In this document: positions 1-11,133 of the stretch, one piece after another | Layout: every line of letters starts with the position of its first letter | Position numbering within the stretch: the first letter of the stretch is position 1 | Origin: Thermothelomyces thermophilus ATCC 42464 | Taxonomy: Eukaryota > Ascomycota > Sordariomycetes > Sordariales > Chaetomiaceae | NCBI RefSeq assembly: GCF_000226095.1 | Contig: NC_016473.1 | Coordinates: forward strand, 4,774,001-4,838,000 | Reading direction: 5' to 3' | DNA: 64,000 nucleotides | The notes under the pieces: generated by a model | Database searches by the model: none | What the model was told of the DNA's origin: nothing | What the model saw: only the letters and a program-made list of their open reading frames with translations | Position numbers and translations under genes: made by a program

Positions 1-212
1 AGCAGCAGCAGCACCAAGACAGCAGCAAGAGCAAGAAGAAGTCCGGGCAGGGAGGAAAGCGGGCCAACGGGGAGCAACAACAGGAGGGAGGCGGCGGCGG
101 AGGGGAGCCCAAGGGGGAGAAGAAGGACATCAACTACCAGACCGACATCAGCGTCGCTCGTCTGACGGGCGCCGCGGTGGCGCACCAGGGGAAGAAAATC
201 ACTTTTGATTAA
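1..212 (+). CDS. 3' end of an unidentified protein gene (cut by window edge)
   Basis: An open frame runs from base 3 to a TAA stop at 210-212 and gives about 69 C-terminal residues. It starts Gln-rich (QQQ), then has a Lys-rich stretch (KSKKKSG), a short poly-Gly run and a more ordered end (DINYQTDISVARL, then GKKITFD). The charged low-complexity segment followed by a short conserved-looking tail suggests a nuclear or RNA-related protein, but I do not recognise the family. The start and upstream exons lie outside the window. It converges on NBR1 across about 920 nt. Confidence 0.6.
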   Translation, partial: QQQHQDSSKSKKKSGQGGKRANGEQQQEGGGGGGEPKGEKKDINYQTDISVARLTGAAVAHQGKKITFD

Positions 213-1132
213 GACTCTAGCGTTCAGGGACATGCGGGAAAAGGGAGGGGGGGGGGGGGGGGGGATTGCAAGCTCGTTGTATAGTCTGTCTAACTTTGTT
301 CGTGTTGGGGAAACTCGCTTGGCGAAAACATCCATCAACGTGCATGTGTTACGGTATCTATACGGAATCCAGCAGGACCCAGCAGATAAAACACATTCGC
401 AAATGGAGCGTGAGGTACCAGCTCGCTCCTTCATCGACGCTTCACCTCTTCAATCCCCATGCGGATTTCCGTGGTACTGTACAGTGGCGCCAGATACCCT
501 ACACTCGGAAACAGGTCCGTTGCCGTGACATTGCGAGAGCAACAGCTCGCCGTGCCACACTTGGTATCGAAACATCTGGCCATCTGTTACATGCCACGGG
601 GTACTTGTGGTGGAAAGCACGCTCAGACTTCCGATTCACTTGACCTACGGCCTAGCTAAGCTAGAAACGAATACCAATCTGAGCAGGACATGCCGAGGCA
701 AGTCGATATGGAAAGGAGAGAGAGTAAAGGAAAGCAGATTCGTAGATGACGGAGCTGGCCCGATTCTCCTCATTAGAGAAGAAACTTGTCGAGGGAGTTT
801 GGCTTGGCGGTAGCTGGTCCAGGCATTCTCCCGAGCCCGGCGGGCTGTAGCTAGAGGACTGACCAGCCGCGATTCCGAGGCGTGCTTACCGCGCGGGCCA
901 ATGCCCCGGGGGTTGGATAGATGTACTGCTCTGTCAGGTCAAGACGAAGAGGCGAGATATCCGGCAAGTGGAGACTCCTCGGGAACAAGGGAGGATAATC
1001 AAAGAAAACCAGCGAATCATGACAATCCCCCAAACCACCAAAGATCCAACCAAAAACAAATAAACCCGATTCAAAAGTTCCAGTAACCCATATATATTTA
1101 CCCCGCGTACGCCGGCAGCTGGCGAGCCCTCT
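213..1132. other. Convergent intergenic region with an 18-G homopolymer
   Basis: This stretch lies between two convergent 3' ends. It holds an uninterrupted G run at 247-264, just past the stop of the left-hand gene, and otherwise unremarkable mixed sequence. Short open frames here show no codon-like composition. I see no gene. Confidence 0.6.
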
Positions 1133-3813
1133 TTACTTCTGCTTAGGGCGGCTAGGGAGGTTGAACTCCTCGTCCGAGGCGTCGAGGACATCGTACTCCT
1201 CGTCAGTCAGAAAACCCTCGTCGGAATCGCCCTCGGCCCACTCGACATCCTCACAATCCTCGTACTCATCCTCGAGACCGGAGACAGACTCGTCCTTGGT
1301 TTCCTCATGGACGCTGGCAACGGGCGACTCCTTCTCAAGCTTGGGGAAAATCATCTCGCTGTGCTCCATCTTGACCTCCCGCTCAGGCTTGGCAACCTCT
1401 TTCGTCTCCTCCGCCACCTTCACGGGTTCGGCATCAGTAGACGTCGTCGTCGTCGTCGGCTGCGGCGGCGGCGGCGGCGGCAGGGTGACTCTGGGCTTCT
1501 CGACGACAATGTCGCACCAGAGACGATGACCGAACCTGTGGCCGTCCTTGGTAGTCAGGCGCCAGTTCGACACGAACCTGCCGCTGCGCGAAGGAGTTCT
1601 GAGGAGCACGGTGAATGGGTACTCTGCGCCGGGCTGGACGGGAGCGTAGCAGACGGTTGACTCGCAGGAGAACTCGACGTCGCGGGTTGCCGCGGGGTGG
1701 TTGGAGTCGAGGTGACCCATGTAGTCTCCGCTGACGAACTTGACGGAGCAGCCGGCGGGCCAAGCGACCTTGCCGGTGTTGCGAAGGACCCAAGTCTGCT
1801 CAAAGACGTGGTCAGGCTGGAACGTGGTGCCGTCCTGAACAGTGTCCCGAACGAAGGTGGCGGCGAGATCATCGATGGAAGCAGGCGCCTCCTCGACCGT
1901 CCTTTCCGCCTCGGGCTGCTTCTCCGCCGGCGTCTCCTCTCCGGCCTGTTCCGGCTGCTTCTCCGCCGGCGTCTCCTCTCCGGCCTGCTCCGGCTGCTTC
2001 TCCTCGGCCTTGACGGGCTCCGACGGCACAACGTCGACAACGGTTTGGACGCCGGTGCAAAGCGACGGCGAGGTGCTTCTCTCCGCAGTTCGAATGGTCG
2101 CAGCAGGAGGCGGGCGAGTCCTAGGGCGATCGCCCATGGTCGGCATCTGCCTGCCGTTCATGTTCTCGCCAGTAGTGGTCACGCTGACGTGGCGGACAGG
2201 TGACTTGAACTTGATGAGAGGATGGGTTCTGTTGTGGGTGTTTGAAGGGCTGGCCTCGCACGACGCGCAGAAGTCGGTGTCGTGGCAGACGGCACACTTG
2301 TAGCGGTCGCCCACGATGTAGGTGGAGTTGGCACGGGCGGCGGAGCACAGCGGGCCGTCGCAGCAAATACCGACATGTACGGGCCTGTTCATGGAGCGCG
2401 CGCGGAAGCCGCCGTCATACTCGAGCGGCTCGTAGATGGGGACGAAGCGGTGTCCGGGGTGGATGAACTTGGCGTTCACGACGCAGCCCGAGCAGTAGTC
2501 CCAGTCAGGGCAGTCTAAGCACTTGTGGCGGACGCCCCTGATGGCCTTGTCACAACCGTCGCAAATGGCGTTGTGGGGCTGGCCACGGCCGGCGGCAAGG
2601 CGGCGGGCGACTTCGTGGTCGAGCCTGGTGCCCTCGACAGCCGGCACGAAGGCGTGCTTGGGATGGTGACCGTGGCGGTTGCTGACGAAGCAGGCCCGGC
2701 AGAGGTCGTAGTCGTCGCAGGAAGTGCAGTGGACAAACTCGGCCTCGGGGAACTCCTGCACGCAGCAGTTGCAGGTACGAGAGCAACTGTACAACCTGTC
2801 ATTGAAGACGGGGACGATCCTCTCCGGAGCCGCCGGAAGTGGGCTGGGGGCCGGCCTGGGCGGCTGCTCCCTCGGCTTTGGCCTGGGAGCGAGACGTTCT
2901 GTGGTGCTGTTGATGATGACGCCGTTCCTGACGAAGCGCTTGATGAGCCAGTGGTTGGTTCCCTTGCACGTGACTCCATAATCGACGCATTTCTGGCAGA
3001 GATCAAAGTCGCCGTCGTCGCAAGTCGAACAATGGTAGTGGGCATCCGGGATGGTCTTGTCGCAGCTGTTGCAGCACACGGCGTAGCTGGCTTGCATGGC
3101 CGGGCACAAGGCGACACCGCTTATCGGGTTGAAAGAGGAAGGGTTGGACGGCGCGGACGGTGCGACCTCCTCGGGCTTCGGGCGATATTCTTCGAGCACC
3201 TCCTGCACGGACCGAAGCTGAGACAAGGGGAACTCGGTGGTAGACTTTTCAACAGCAGAAGCAGGCTTGAAGAATTCCGCGTCGGCAGGAAGGGAGCTCG
3301 AACTCGACTCAGTCGGCACTTCAGGCTCGGGTCCAGCACCGGTGGGTTCGACGGTCTCGGCGACTTGACCGCTCTGTTCCTCGGGTCCTTCCTCAGCTGA
3401 AGTCGGCGTGGGGCCTTGGACGCCCTCTTCCTCGGAAACGGCCTTCTTGACGGTGACTCGGAGCTTGAGCTTATGCTTGGCCTTGGCGGCACGGTACATC
3501 TGTTTGTACACGGCGGTGTTGGGTTGGTCCAGCGCAATGTACGCCCCCGCCGAGTCGGAGTACCGTTCAAACACAGCTTCGGTGTCGGCGGGCAGATTCA
3601 GTGCACTCCGCACCTATTGAGTAGCTTGTTAGAGCCCACCCCGAGGGACATGATGCGAGGGGCCGGACCGGGGTCGATGAACGAACTTACCTTAGACTCA
3701 AACGCGGTGGCGTTCACATCGCGAAGAGGCAGCTTGAACCGGCGGGTGACACCGTCAAGGCTAGCCTTGACGGTGACCGGCATCTCCGGATCGGCTTGCG
3801 CAGCGGACGCCAT
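1133..3813 (-). CDS. NBR1: NBR1-type selective autophagy receptor (PB1, four ZZ fingers, FW domain)
   Basis: Two exons are joined, 3813-3691 and 3613-1133, with a 77-nt intron, giving 867 aa. A PB1 domain spans residues about 1-98 and crosses the intron. Four ZZ zinc fingers follow at roughly 217-270, 317-363, 388-433 and 454-512, all with CxxC pairs. An NBR1-specific FW (Ig-like) domain lies at about 620-747. Near the C-terminus, in a very acidic segment, YDVL at 848-851 after DEE fits an Atg8-binding LIR. The domain order matches filamentous-fungal NBR1, which delivers cargo such as peroxisomes and vacuolar hydrolases to the vacuole. A 13-residue unit beginning KQPEQAG is repeated in tandem before the FW domain. 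I chose the ATG at 3813 (ATGG context); an in-frame ATG at 3843 would add a run of Ile encoded by an ATC repeat. Confidence 0.93.
1908..2004 (-). repeat. 39-nt tandem repeat inside the NBR1 coding sequence
   Basis: A 39-nt unit encoding KQPEQAGEETPAE occurs twice almost identically, and a third, truncated copy (KQPEAE) follows. It lies in the disordered linker between the fourth ZZ finger and the FW domain. The near-identity of the copies at DNA level suggests a recent duplication. Copy number is likely to vary between strains (inference). Confidence 0.85.
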
Positions 3814-3878
3814 GATGATGATGATGATGGCCAACGACTGCAATGGTGAGAAGGGGAACGAGTTGGTCAGTAAATGTG

Positions 3879-3925
3879 TGATGGATTGATGGATTGATGG
3901 ATGGATGGATCGATGGATGGATGGC
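3879..3925. repeat. GATG/GATT tetranucleotide repeat in the NBR1 5' leader
   Basis: Tandem GATG units, with some GATT variants, lie about 65-110 nt upstream of the NBR1 start codon on its transcribed side. It is a simple repeat, presumably length-polymorphic. Confidence 0.8.
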
Positions 3926-4753
3926 GTTGAAGTGTTGGCGGCGCTGGGCGGGAGGGTCGGGTGATGATGACGACTAGATGGGGGTGCGGAGATAGACGCG
4001 TGGCACAGGAAGCACCCGTCTGTTCCTGGGAGGGTACCAATACCGGAGGACTCACCAGGCGTTGCGTAGCAAAGCGACTAGGTTTCTCGCTGCTCTCCTG
4101 CAGAGATGCGAGCGTCCCAAAGTCTACGACAGGGCGGACGATGCCGTGTCGCACTGGTAGATAGGTGGTTGAGTTTCGGGTTGTGGTTTACAAGAGGGAA
4201 GGGGAGAAAGCAGGATGTGTGTAGTGGATTGTCGAAGTGGTCGGAGCTTAGTTATGCGTCGGAGGGGAAAGGCAAGTAACTAGCTGCAGAGGCCTGTCGG
4301 GCAATCAAGCAGTCCAGACCACGCGAAGGACCAGGCGCGGTTGGAAGTACAAAGTACGCGAAGTACTTGAAAAAAAAGGTGGTACGAATACTGGAGGATG
4401 GTCGGGTAAGCCAGCAGCAGGCGGGAGCCTTGCAATGAGACTGGCGAGAGGCAAATGACCAGAAAAGGGCGAGCCTGGCGGTGAATGGGGGCTAACAGAC
4501 AGTCGGCGGTAAGTGGTACTTATTAACGCCGGGTATGTTCGCAACACATGCATGGACCGTATATAAAGTACGGACGTACTGTACGTACGGTGGCGCTACT
4601 ACACTAGCAGGGGTGGGGGGTTAAGGCGAGGTCGGTCCCACAGCCGGTCTCTGAAGGCGAACCAACAAGGCTGTCGATATGAGCGGGGCATCAGCAGCGT
4701 CAGTTTGGGGGGCGAATTAGTGCAATCGACCGTGTGGGAAAAGCATGTCCTTG

Positions 4754-4786
4754 ATGTATGTACGGACGTATGTACTGTACATACAT
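4754..4786. repeat. Interrupted palindrome, ATGTATGTAC arms
   Basis: Ten-base arms (4754-4763 and 4777-4786) are perfect reverse complements around a 13-nt spacer. The right side continues in further ATAC units. It is one member of the intergenic GTATGTACATAC palindrome family of this window. Confidence 0.8.
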
Positions 4787-6177
4787 ACATAAGGTAGGTA
4801 CATTGGGCACCTGACAATAGGAGTGCGTAGTAATCCGTATAAGGTATTTGTCAGGTAATATCCTCTTTTGAGCGAAGCCTGTGAGTATAAATCCGTCACT
4901 TGAGAAGTTTTTACATCGTGTATAGCGAGTTTCTGGTCTTGCCCTCGCGCTCGGTCTCTCGCACGTAGATGCATAGACATTACTGGGACAGTCTTGTAGG
5001 CGAACAAAGGCGGGAAGACGCTGCCGTGCACTCAACTTTCTATCCAGTGAAGTGTAGTTAAGGTGCTTAGCGCAAGCTGAGGCACGTCGCCTTCCACCTT
5101 GTATTCTGCTCAGCTAGGACTCCCAGCTGCGCTTTATGCATCTTGATCAATTTCAGCACTGTAAACATGTAGGCTGTCATCCGTTTCATTATGTGAGTAA
5201 GTCCCTATCTTCAGTGCCTTGACGTACACGGTAGAGCAGTGTTATTTCAACAACAACAACCTGAACTATCAGGTTGGAAATGGGTGCAGCGCATGTTTGC
5301 CTCCCATCTCGATGCACCACCGCAAGAAGAGGTAGTTACCTGTGTACCTCACGCCAGACAAGGTAGTGTACAGGAGCGGTGTCATCACAAAATAGTCAAG
5401 ATACCTACTCACGACGCCACTGTCAAAGGAAGCCCGACAGCTGGACCGTGGTCCGTCACAGCATGGCATTTTGTGGGGCGCTAGCGCTAGGCCCGCCTCG
5501 GTATCTGGGGCAAAGATGCGAGCGGAAAGACCCCATGCGAAGCTAGGTGTCAGGCTCCCCAAACTCTTGGGCCCCACCTCGCCCGCTCTCTACACTACAC
5601 AGTAGCTTCCCTCAGTGCTTCGGTCGTTTGCATTTGATCAGCAGCGCGGAAGCAATCAGCGCCAAGCAGAGGCGGTCCCGTCTCTGGCCGGCCGGGGAGG
5701 GGCTGGGCGTACACTAAACGTGCCAGGATTACGTCGCTATTTCGACCCGCCGACGTCGCCCGGTTGAGCAGGCTCCCGAGGCTTGCGTTTGCATTGGCGT
5801 GTTTGTCTCACCCCGGAGTTCGAGAAGGGAAGAATAGTGTAAGAGGAGGGCCAAAACCTGGCTGCCCGCTCTGACCGAGCCGTGATCAGATGACTGCGTC
5901 GGCTGCCAGGAAAGGGCCGGCCCCAGCAAGTGGAAAGTGCGACGTCACGGTGTCTTGGGACACAGCAGCCGCGGAGCCTTGTTTCCCTCATGCACTCTCT
6001 GCTTTTTAGCATGCTTACGTCGTTTACGTGGTAGCCTACACTCGGGTACACAAAGTAATGTGCTGTTAAGGCTACCTGCCTTTGCCCGACTAGCAAGCAC
6101 AGGCGGGGGGCTCCATTTTTACGCCTCTACTATCCCTAGTAGGAGAGAGGTATTTTACACATTTCGCAGTTTTGTGT

Positions 6178-6197
6178 GTATGTATGTACATACATAC
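6178..6197. repeat. Perfect 20-bp palindrome (GTATGTATGT/ACATACATAC)
   Basis: The two 10-base halves are exact reverse complements with no spacer. It lies in the gene-free region between NBR1 and the YvcK-like gene and belongs to the dispersed palindrome family. Confidence 0.9.
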
Positions 6198-6952
6198 GGA
6201 TTACTTGTAGGTAGGTATGTATCATGCATACGGCACTTATCCGTATAACAAACAAGTTTCGCTGGGGTCCAGCAGCGGGACGCAATGCCTTCCCGACACT
6301 CCCGAGAATGCCAAAACGAGACAAGCCCCGTTCCCTGCCCTGGCACCGATCTTGAGCTCCGGCATTCAAAAAATGGCGTAGAATCACACGTAAGTTAACC
6401 GTTTCCGGATGCAGTGACTTGTGTCAAATAACAGGTGTTCCACAGCGTGTCGTGGCGTCCTGTCGTGCACCATGTCCGCGTCAGTTCGGGGTCGTCCTCG
6501 CAGCGGAAAGGTGCTGAGGTGTCCGTTGGGAAGCTACTTAAGTCTCCGGCGGGGGGGGGGGGGCCACTCTTCCCTCCTGGCGGGGCAGGCGGTACTTGGA
6601 AAAGCCGAGCCTTGGTGTTGCACAGAACAGAATGCCCTGCGTATGCTCGCAGGGCTCGGCGTGGGACGGCGCGGCAACTCTGGCAAAGATGAAACGGTCA
6701 TTCCGATTCTGTCTGTTGAGGACCTCCAAATTCTCCTGGACATTGTAGCGACACCAGAATGGAGGAGTTCGGTACTTCCAAGCCAGTCAGTCCATCGGTC
6801 GATCATCACCACTCACGCGACTGTGACCAAAGTATTACGTCCAGAGTCGTGCTCCGTCTATGACACATCTTCCCGACGCTAGAATACAGTTAAGAAATGA
6901 TGAAAAACAGGTAAACCAGGAAAAAGGGAAAACAGGTAGGTATACAGAGGCT

Positions 6953-6990
6953 TCTCCTCCTCCTCCTCCTCCTCCTCCTCCTCCTCCTCC
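6953..6990. repeat. TCC trinucleotide microsatellite
   Basis: About 13 uninterrupted TCC units sit 160 nt past the stop of the YvcK-like gene, in its probable 3' UTR. The antisense strand reads as poly-Glu, so open frames through it are artefacts. Confidence 0.85.
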
Positions 6991-7150
6991 CCCCTCCTCC
7001 CCCCTTTTTCTCCACCAACCACGGAACGACTGCACGACCCCTTTGCATCACCAAATTGCCGTCCCGAGGTGTAACCCGGAGCAGGTCCCCGAGACTCGCA
7101 GGAAGACTTCCGAACGAACCGCCAGGCATTTTCAAGGCAAGTCAGGACCG

Positions 7151-9008
7151 TCAAGAGGAGTTGATGATGGCCTCCAGAGCCTCTCCCAAGGCTACTTCAT
7201 CGTACCTCGCCGCCTTTTTCCCCTTCCTCCCTCCTTCCCCGCGGTCGACGACCTTACCCGCGACCTTGAAGCACCGGATGCCCAGCCGCTCGAGCTCCTC
7301 CTCGTCAACGGCTGGCGCGCAGCGAGCCACGTCCGGCCCCACCGTGTCCGGATCCAGGTAAACCAGGTGAGTGACGTACTCGCTCAGGATCTCGTCGTGC
7401 CCGACCAGCTCCGGGTTCCGGCTCTCGACGCAGGCGCGGGCGATGGCCGCGACGAAGTCCCTGGCCGTCATGGGGTCGGCGCGCGGCCCCGTCTCGCGGT
7501 CGATGCGGGCGTTGAGGATGAGCACCTTGCGGCGGATGCCCGGCTCGTTGCCGATGGCCTGCCCAACGCGGCGCAGCACCAGGCTCGGGATGACGCTCGT
7601 GTACAGGCTGCCGATGCTGTAGACGACCGTGTCCGTTCGGGCGAGGGCGTCGACGACCTGCGGGTTGGCCGTCGGCGCAATCTCGTGGCCGTACGGGTTG
7701 ATGTACCAGAGGCGCTCGATACGCGCCGGCAGGTCATCCTCGTCGTCCTTGGAGAAGGAAATGTTGGGGCGGCGCAGGGCCGGCAGCGAACCCGGCAGGT
7801 TAGCGTCCTCAATGCGGTCGTGGTCCGCAGCTGTCAGGGCCGGCGCGACCTGCGTGTCGTCCGGCAGGGCTGTCGGCGCCGACGGGTGCGAGATGGCCAC
7901 CTGCCCCGCGATTGTGGTGCCGTCGCGCAGGCCGGCCGAGATATGGTGGGTGAAGTTGGAATTGATGGCTGGGAGGACCGAGACAGAGGCCGGGATCGAG
8001 CAGATCATGGAGAGGAGGTATATGGCCGACTCGAATGATCCCGTGAATAAGCGTGCGCTGCAAAGAGGGGTTTAGGTAAGACGAGTTAGCCTCCATAAGA
8101 CAGCAGGCAGGCAGACAGGTAGGCAGGCAGGTAGGCGAGCAGATAGATAGGTGGGTGGTCGAGAGAACAAGGAGAGGGTGATATTGTGAGCCAAATCGCG
8201 ACATACCCGGCGAGAAACATGTTACCAACGCTGGCGCGGGCAAAGTTGAAGACGTTGGGCGGGCGGGCTCTCTTGACAATCTCCACGTTGAGCGTGTTCA
8301 GGACGGCGCGGATGAGCTCTTGCTTCGGGCTCGAGATGAAGCCCCAGAGCAGAGAGCGCGACTCGACAATGTCGAGCCACTCGGACCTAGCCCTTAGGGG
8401 GTCGACATCCAGCCGGTGCTCAAACAGCAGCTTGAGCGCCGCCATCTCCTTGTCGCCCTCGAGATTCGGAATGAGCCGGACCAGTCGGCCTAAACGGAGA
8501 GGGGGTTCATGAGTTGTTAGGCTTGGTATTCGGAAACCCAGATCTACGCTCACTCCCATCGGTTGTCGGCCATCCTTGATTTTGGTCAAGACTTACTCCG
8601 GATGTCACCAACGCCTGTAGAGAGCCAAAGCCAGGGCCGGAACCAGCACGCGTCAGTCATCTCTGCTTCTCGCCAACATCATATCCCTCGCCAATCGGGA
8701 CTCACTTGGCCCTCCGACAAATCTGATCAGCTCCGACGAACTACCGCCATTGTCGCTGATAGGAATGACGTAATTTAGCTGGCATCGTCTCTTTTCTACA
8801 ATTCTGTTGAACACGTCCACCAAGCTGTTGGCCGCGGTGCCTTGAGAGAGAGGCGATCCGTCAGTTCCAATCTGCAGTTGAGAGAGCTCCGGGGAAGGAA
8901 TCCTTCTGGATGATCTGTTCTGAATTCACGCGCACCTCCTGAAAACACGGTTATTCCCATCTGCCTGCGCCCGTTGCCATTGGTTTCGTCGACTGGCGCC
9001 GGAGTCAT
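7151..9008 (-). CDS. YvcK/CofD-like (UPF0052) protein
   Basis: Five exons (9008-8936, 8840-8706, 8614-8597, 8489-8207, 8057-7151) splice in phase to 471 aa. Family marks appear in order: an N-terminal strand with SGGTAANSL (the GGT nucleotide-binding loop), then PISDNGGSSSELI, then GPSVGDIRSRLVRL rebuilt across three exons, and later GNMFLAGARLFTGSFESAI. These are typical of bacterial YvcK/CofD-like proteins. The bacterial YvcK homologue binds UDP-GlcNAc and affects cell shape on gluconeogenic carbon, and CofD is a phospholactate transferase. Fungi do not make F420, so the substrate here is unknown. The third exon is only 18 nt. Intron 1 starts with the weak donor GTGCGC, and intron 4 carries a GCAG/GTAG minisatellite. 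No signal peptide or membrane segment is seen. Confidence 0.88.
8099..8158. repeat. Purine-rich CAGG/TAGG minisatellite in intron 4 of the YvcK-like gene
   Basis: Irregular four-base units of CAGG, TAGG and CAGA type fill most of the 149-nt intron between the fourth and fifth exons. The tract explains why this intron is longer than its neighbours. Confidence 0.7.
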
Positions 9009-11133
9009 GGGGGTGCTGAATCGTAACGACTACCAAAGGGACCTCGCCGAAGATGGGAAAAGATTGGATAAAATTCGAGGGAAGGATTGAAGATCTGCTG
9101 TAAAAGGATAAGGCATACACGCGTTCACTTTCCTCGTAATTTTTTTTTCCACGGTATGATAACTGTAGGCAATGTTTACGGGTTTAATAAGGTAGTGCGT
9201 TACTCAACTTGGGAAGTTACGCTGAGTGGTGGTTGTTACCCCCTGAACACCCCCTGAGCGAGAAGCTTACCGGGCCAGCCAGGCCTCTTAGTGTAATCGA
9301 TAGTTAGTTACCGTTGAGATCGCCCGTTTTAGGGAATTCCGACTGCCACCGGAGGCGACCAAGGGAGCATTCCGTCTCAGCGCAGGTGTATAACCACTCA
9401 TTCAACGTGGCAACTTCGTATTCAATTTTTCAAGCCTCACCTGGCAATCAGGAAAATACGGAGTTTCTCATGATTATGACACATGGCCCAATTCTCCACA
9501 AAAAAAAAAAAAGTCAAGGCACCGAGGAAGTCACCGGCAAATCTACGGGAATTGTCAGTTGCTTATTGTCTTCGGAGAACAGCATCACGAGCACGCAAAG
9601 TCACGCTGCGTTCTGAAGTTGCCCCCCGACAAGTAGCAGAATGCACCGTAGCATCCAGAAGCGGCAGTTGATACATACATAAAGACTATTGAAACCGCTC
9701 TCCCTCCTTTAAAGACGTGGAACAGCACATACACGTCAGTGCGTAGAGAGCCAAAGCAGAGAGACCCGTCGCCACCACTCCAATCCTCCCATCAGAGTAG
9801 AATCTCATTTCGCTTTTGATGCCGCTTCAAGCGAAAAGCAAGCGAGTAAAGAGAAAGAGCACCCAGAAGCAGTGCCACCCATGCTCGGCCATCACCTTTA
9901 TTAACTGACAAGAGGGAAAAAAAAAATCACAGTAAATGACAACAACAACGAAGGCAATAATAGGGACAACGACGTGCCAGATAACCTCCAGATGGGCTGG
10001 CGCCCTTTTTTGACAAGATCCTTTACTATATTTCCCTCCCCCGCCCTAACCCAATGCTATGCATGAGACATTCAGAAGCGTGCAAAGCTTAGCAAACGAG
10101 GAGTAAAGCGAGAACATGACCAACTAACCCAACTCCATCAGCGCCATGCAAAAGAAGGCGAGCAAAAGGAGCCAAGACGGGAGACGTGCTGCCGAGACAG
10201 AACCAACTGCAGTAACAACAGGAGAAATAAGATAACCACACCAAGAGATGATAGCGGTAACCCAATGGCCATACAGAAAGCAGCAAACGAAGTAGAGGGG
10301 TTTTGTTAATCGCAAATCGCAAATGGAAGGGGTCGATGCGTCCTCCGACGTTACCATGTCCATCAATACCCATATCTCTTATGTTCGGCCCAACCAAGCA
10401 AGCCATGATATCCAGCCACCGTCTCGGCAAAGGGGGCCATCAGGGAGAGAAAAAAAACCAATGATCCCTCATCAGAGAAAAATGCGCGCTCCTCACTCCT
10501 TTCCCCCTTCGCTGTAAGGTTCGCAACATTCATCAAGACAGGAAAGTGAATGTTTCCATGGAAAAGAAAGAGATCGTGAAGAAGGAAAGTCTCCTATCCT
10601 CGTCACCCCAGACGCATCTTAGCATGCCCACCTAAGAGCCAGAACCTGTCAAACGAATGAGCGAGGGCGGCGGTGAGACGAGTGTTGGCTATGGAAGGCC
10701 GAATGAGCCGGTTTGCAGACCTGTCAAGTGCTGGCTCAATCCTTTCATCTCTCCTAATAGTGTCCAGTGTTGGGGAAGATAGGATAGGGTAGGAAGGTGG
10801 GTAGGTTATTAGGGATGTAGGTAGGCTTAGATGGTCGTTCGAAGTAAAGCGAGGCTTCCTTCGGCTGATGAGAGGGCTCATTTGAACGTTTCCTGCACTC
10901 CCGGAACTCATAATACTCATCTTCATTCCCATGCCAGCCTCATTCCCCCCCATCTCTTCCTCATATCACCTTTGCCCCGTCTTTCTCCAACTCTCCGGCC
11001 CTGTCCATCACCCCGTATCCTCGAATTCCCATCTTCGAGATCACCCCTCCGATTTTGGTGCCGTAGGCGACAACTCAGGCGGTGGACCAACAACCCCAAT
11101 CGCCGGAAAGAATGCGACTATCCCTACCCCATA
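9009..11133. other. Gene-free region between the YvcK-like gene and the CASC3-like gene
   Basis: This 2.1-kb stretch holds the promoter of the YvcK-like gene and the 3' UTR of the CASC3-like gene. It contains A-rich runs around 9500 and 9918 and short frames of no recognisable content. A 113-residue frame on the minus strand (10430-10089) is hydrophobic, but it lies in probable UTR and lacks support. Confidence 0.55.

Larger units (their letters stand above)
3814..7150. other. 3.3-kb gene-free region upstream of NBR1
   Basis: No open frame here has recognisable domains or codon bias on either strand. The region contains the NBR1 leader, with a GATG/GATT tandem repeat at 3879-3925. It also holds interrupted and perfect TAC/GTA palindromes (4754-4786 and 6178-6197), a 13-G run at 6551-6563 and a TCC microsatellite at about 6953-6990. 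It probably contains the NBR1 promoter and the 3' UTR of the YvcK-like gene. Nothing identifies a degraded transposon. Confidence 0.6.

Noticed and set aside
3814-7150. Degenerate transposon in the large gene-free region
   Set aside because: No terminal repeats, no reverse-transcriptase or transposase fragments in any frame and no strong TA bias typical of RIP-mutated elements.
6860-8038. 392-codon plus-strand open frame
   Set aside because: It lies antisense to the last exon of the YvcK-like gene and begins in the TCC microsatellite. Its product is a Pro run followed by Arg/Asp/Val-rich text typical of the opposite strand of a GC-rich gene.
8099-8158. CRISPR-like or regulatory repeat array
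   Set aside because: The units are irregular 4-mers without spacers, lie inside an intron and belong to a eukaryotic genome; it is a simple minisatellite.
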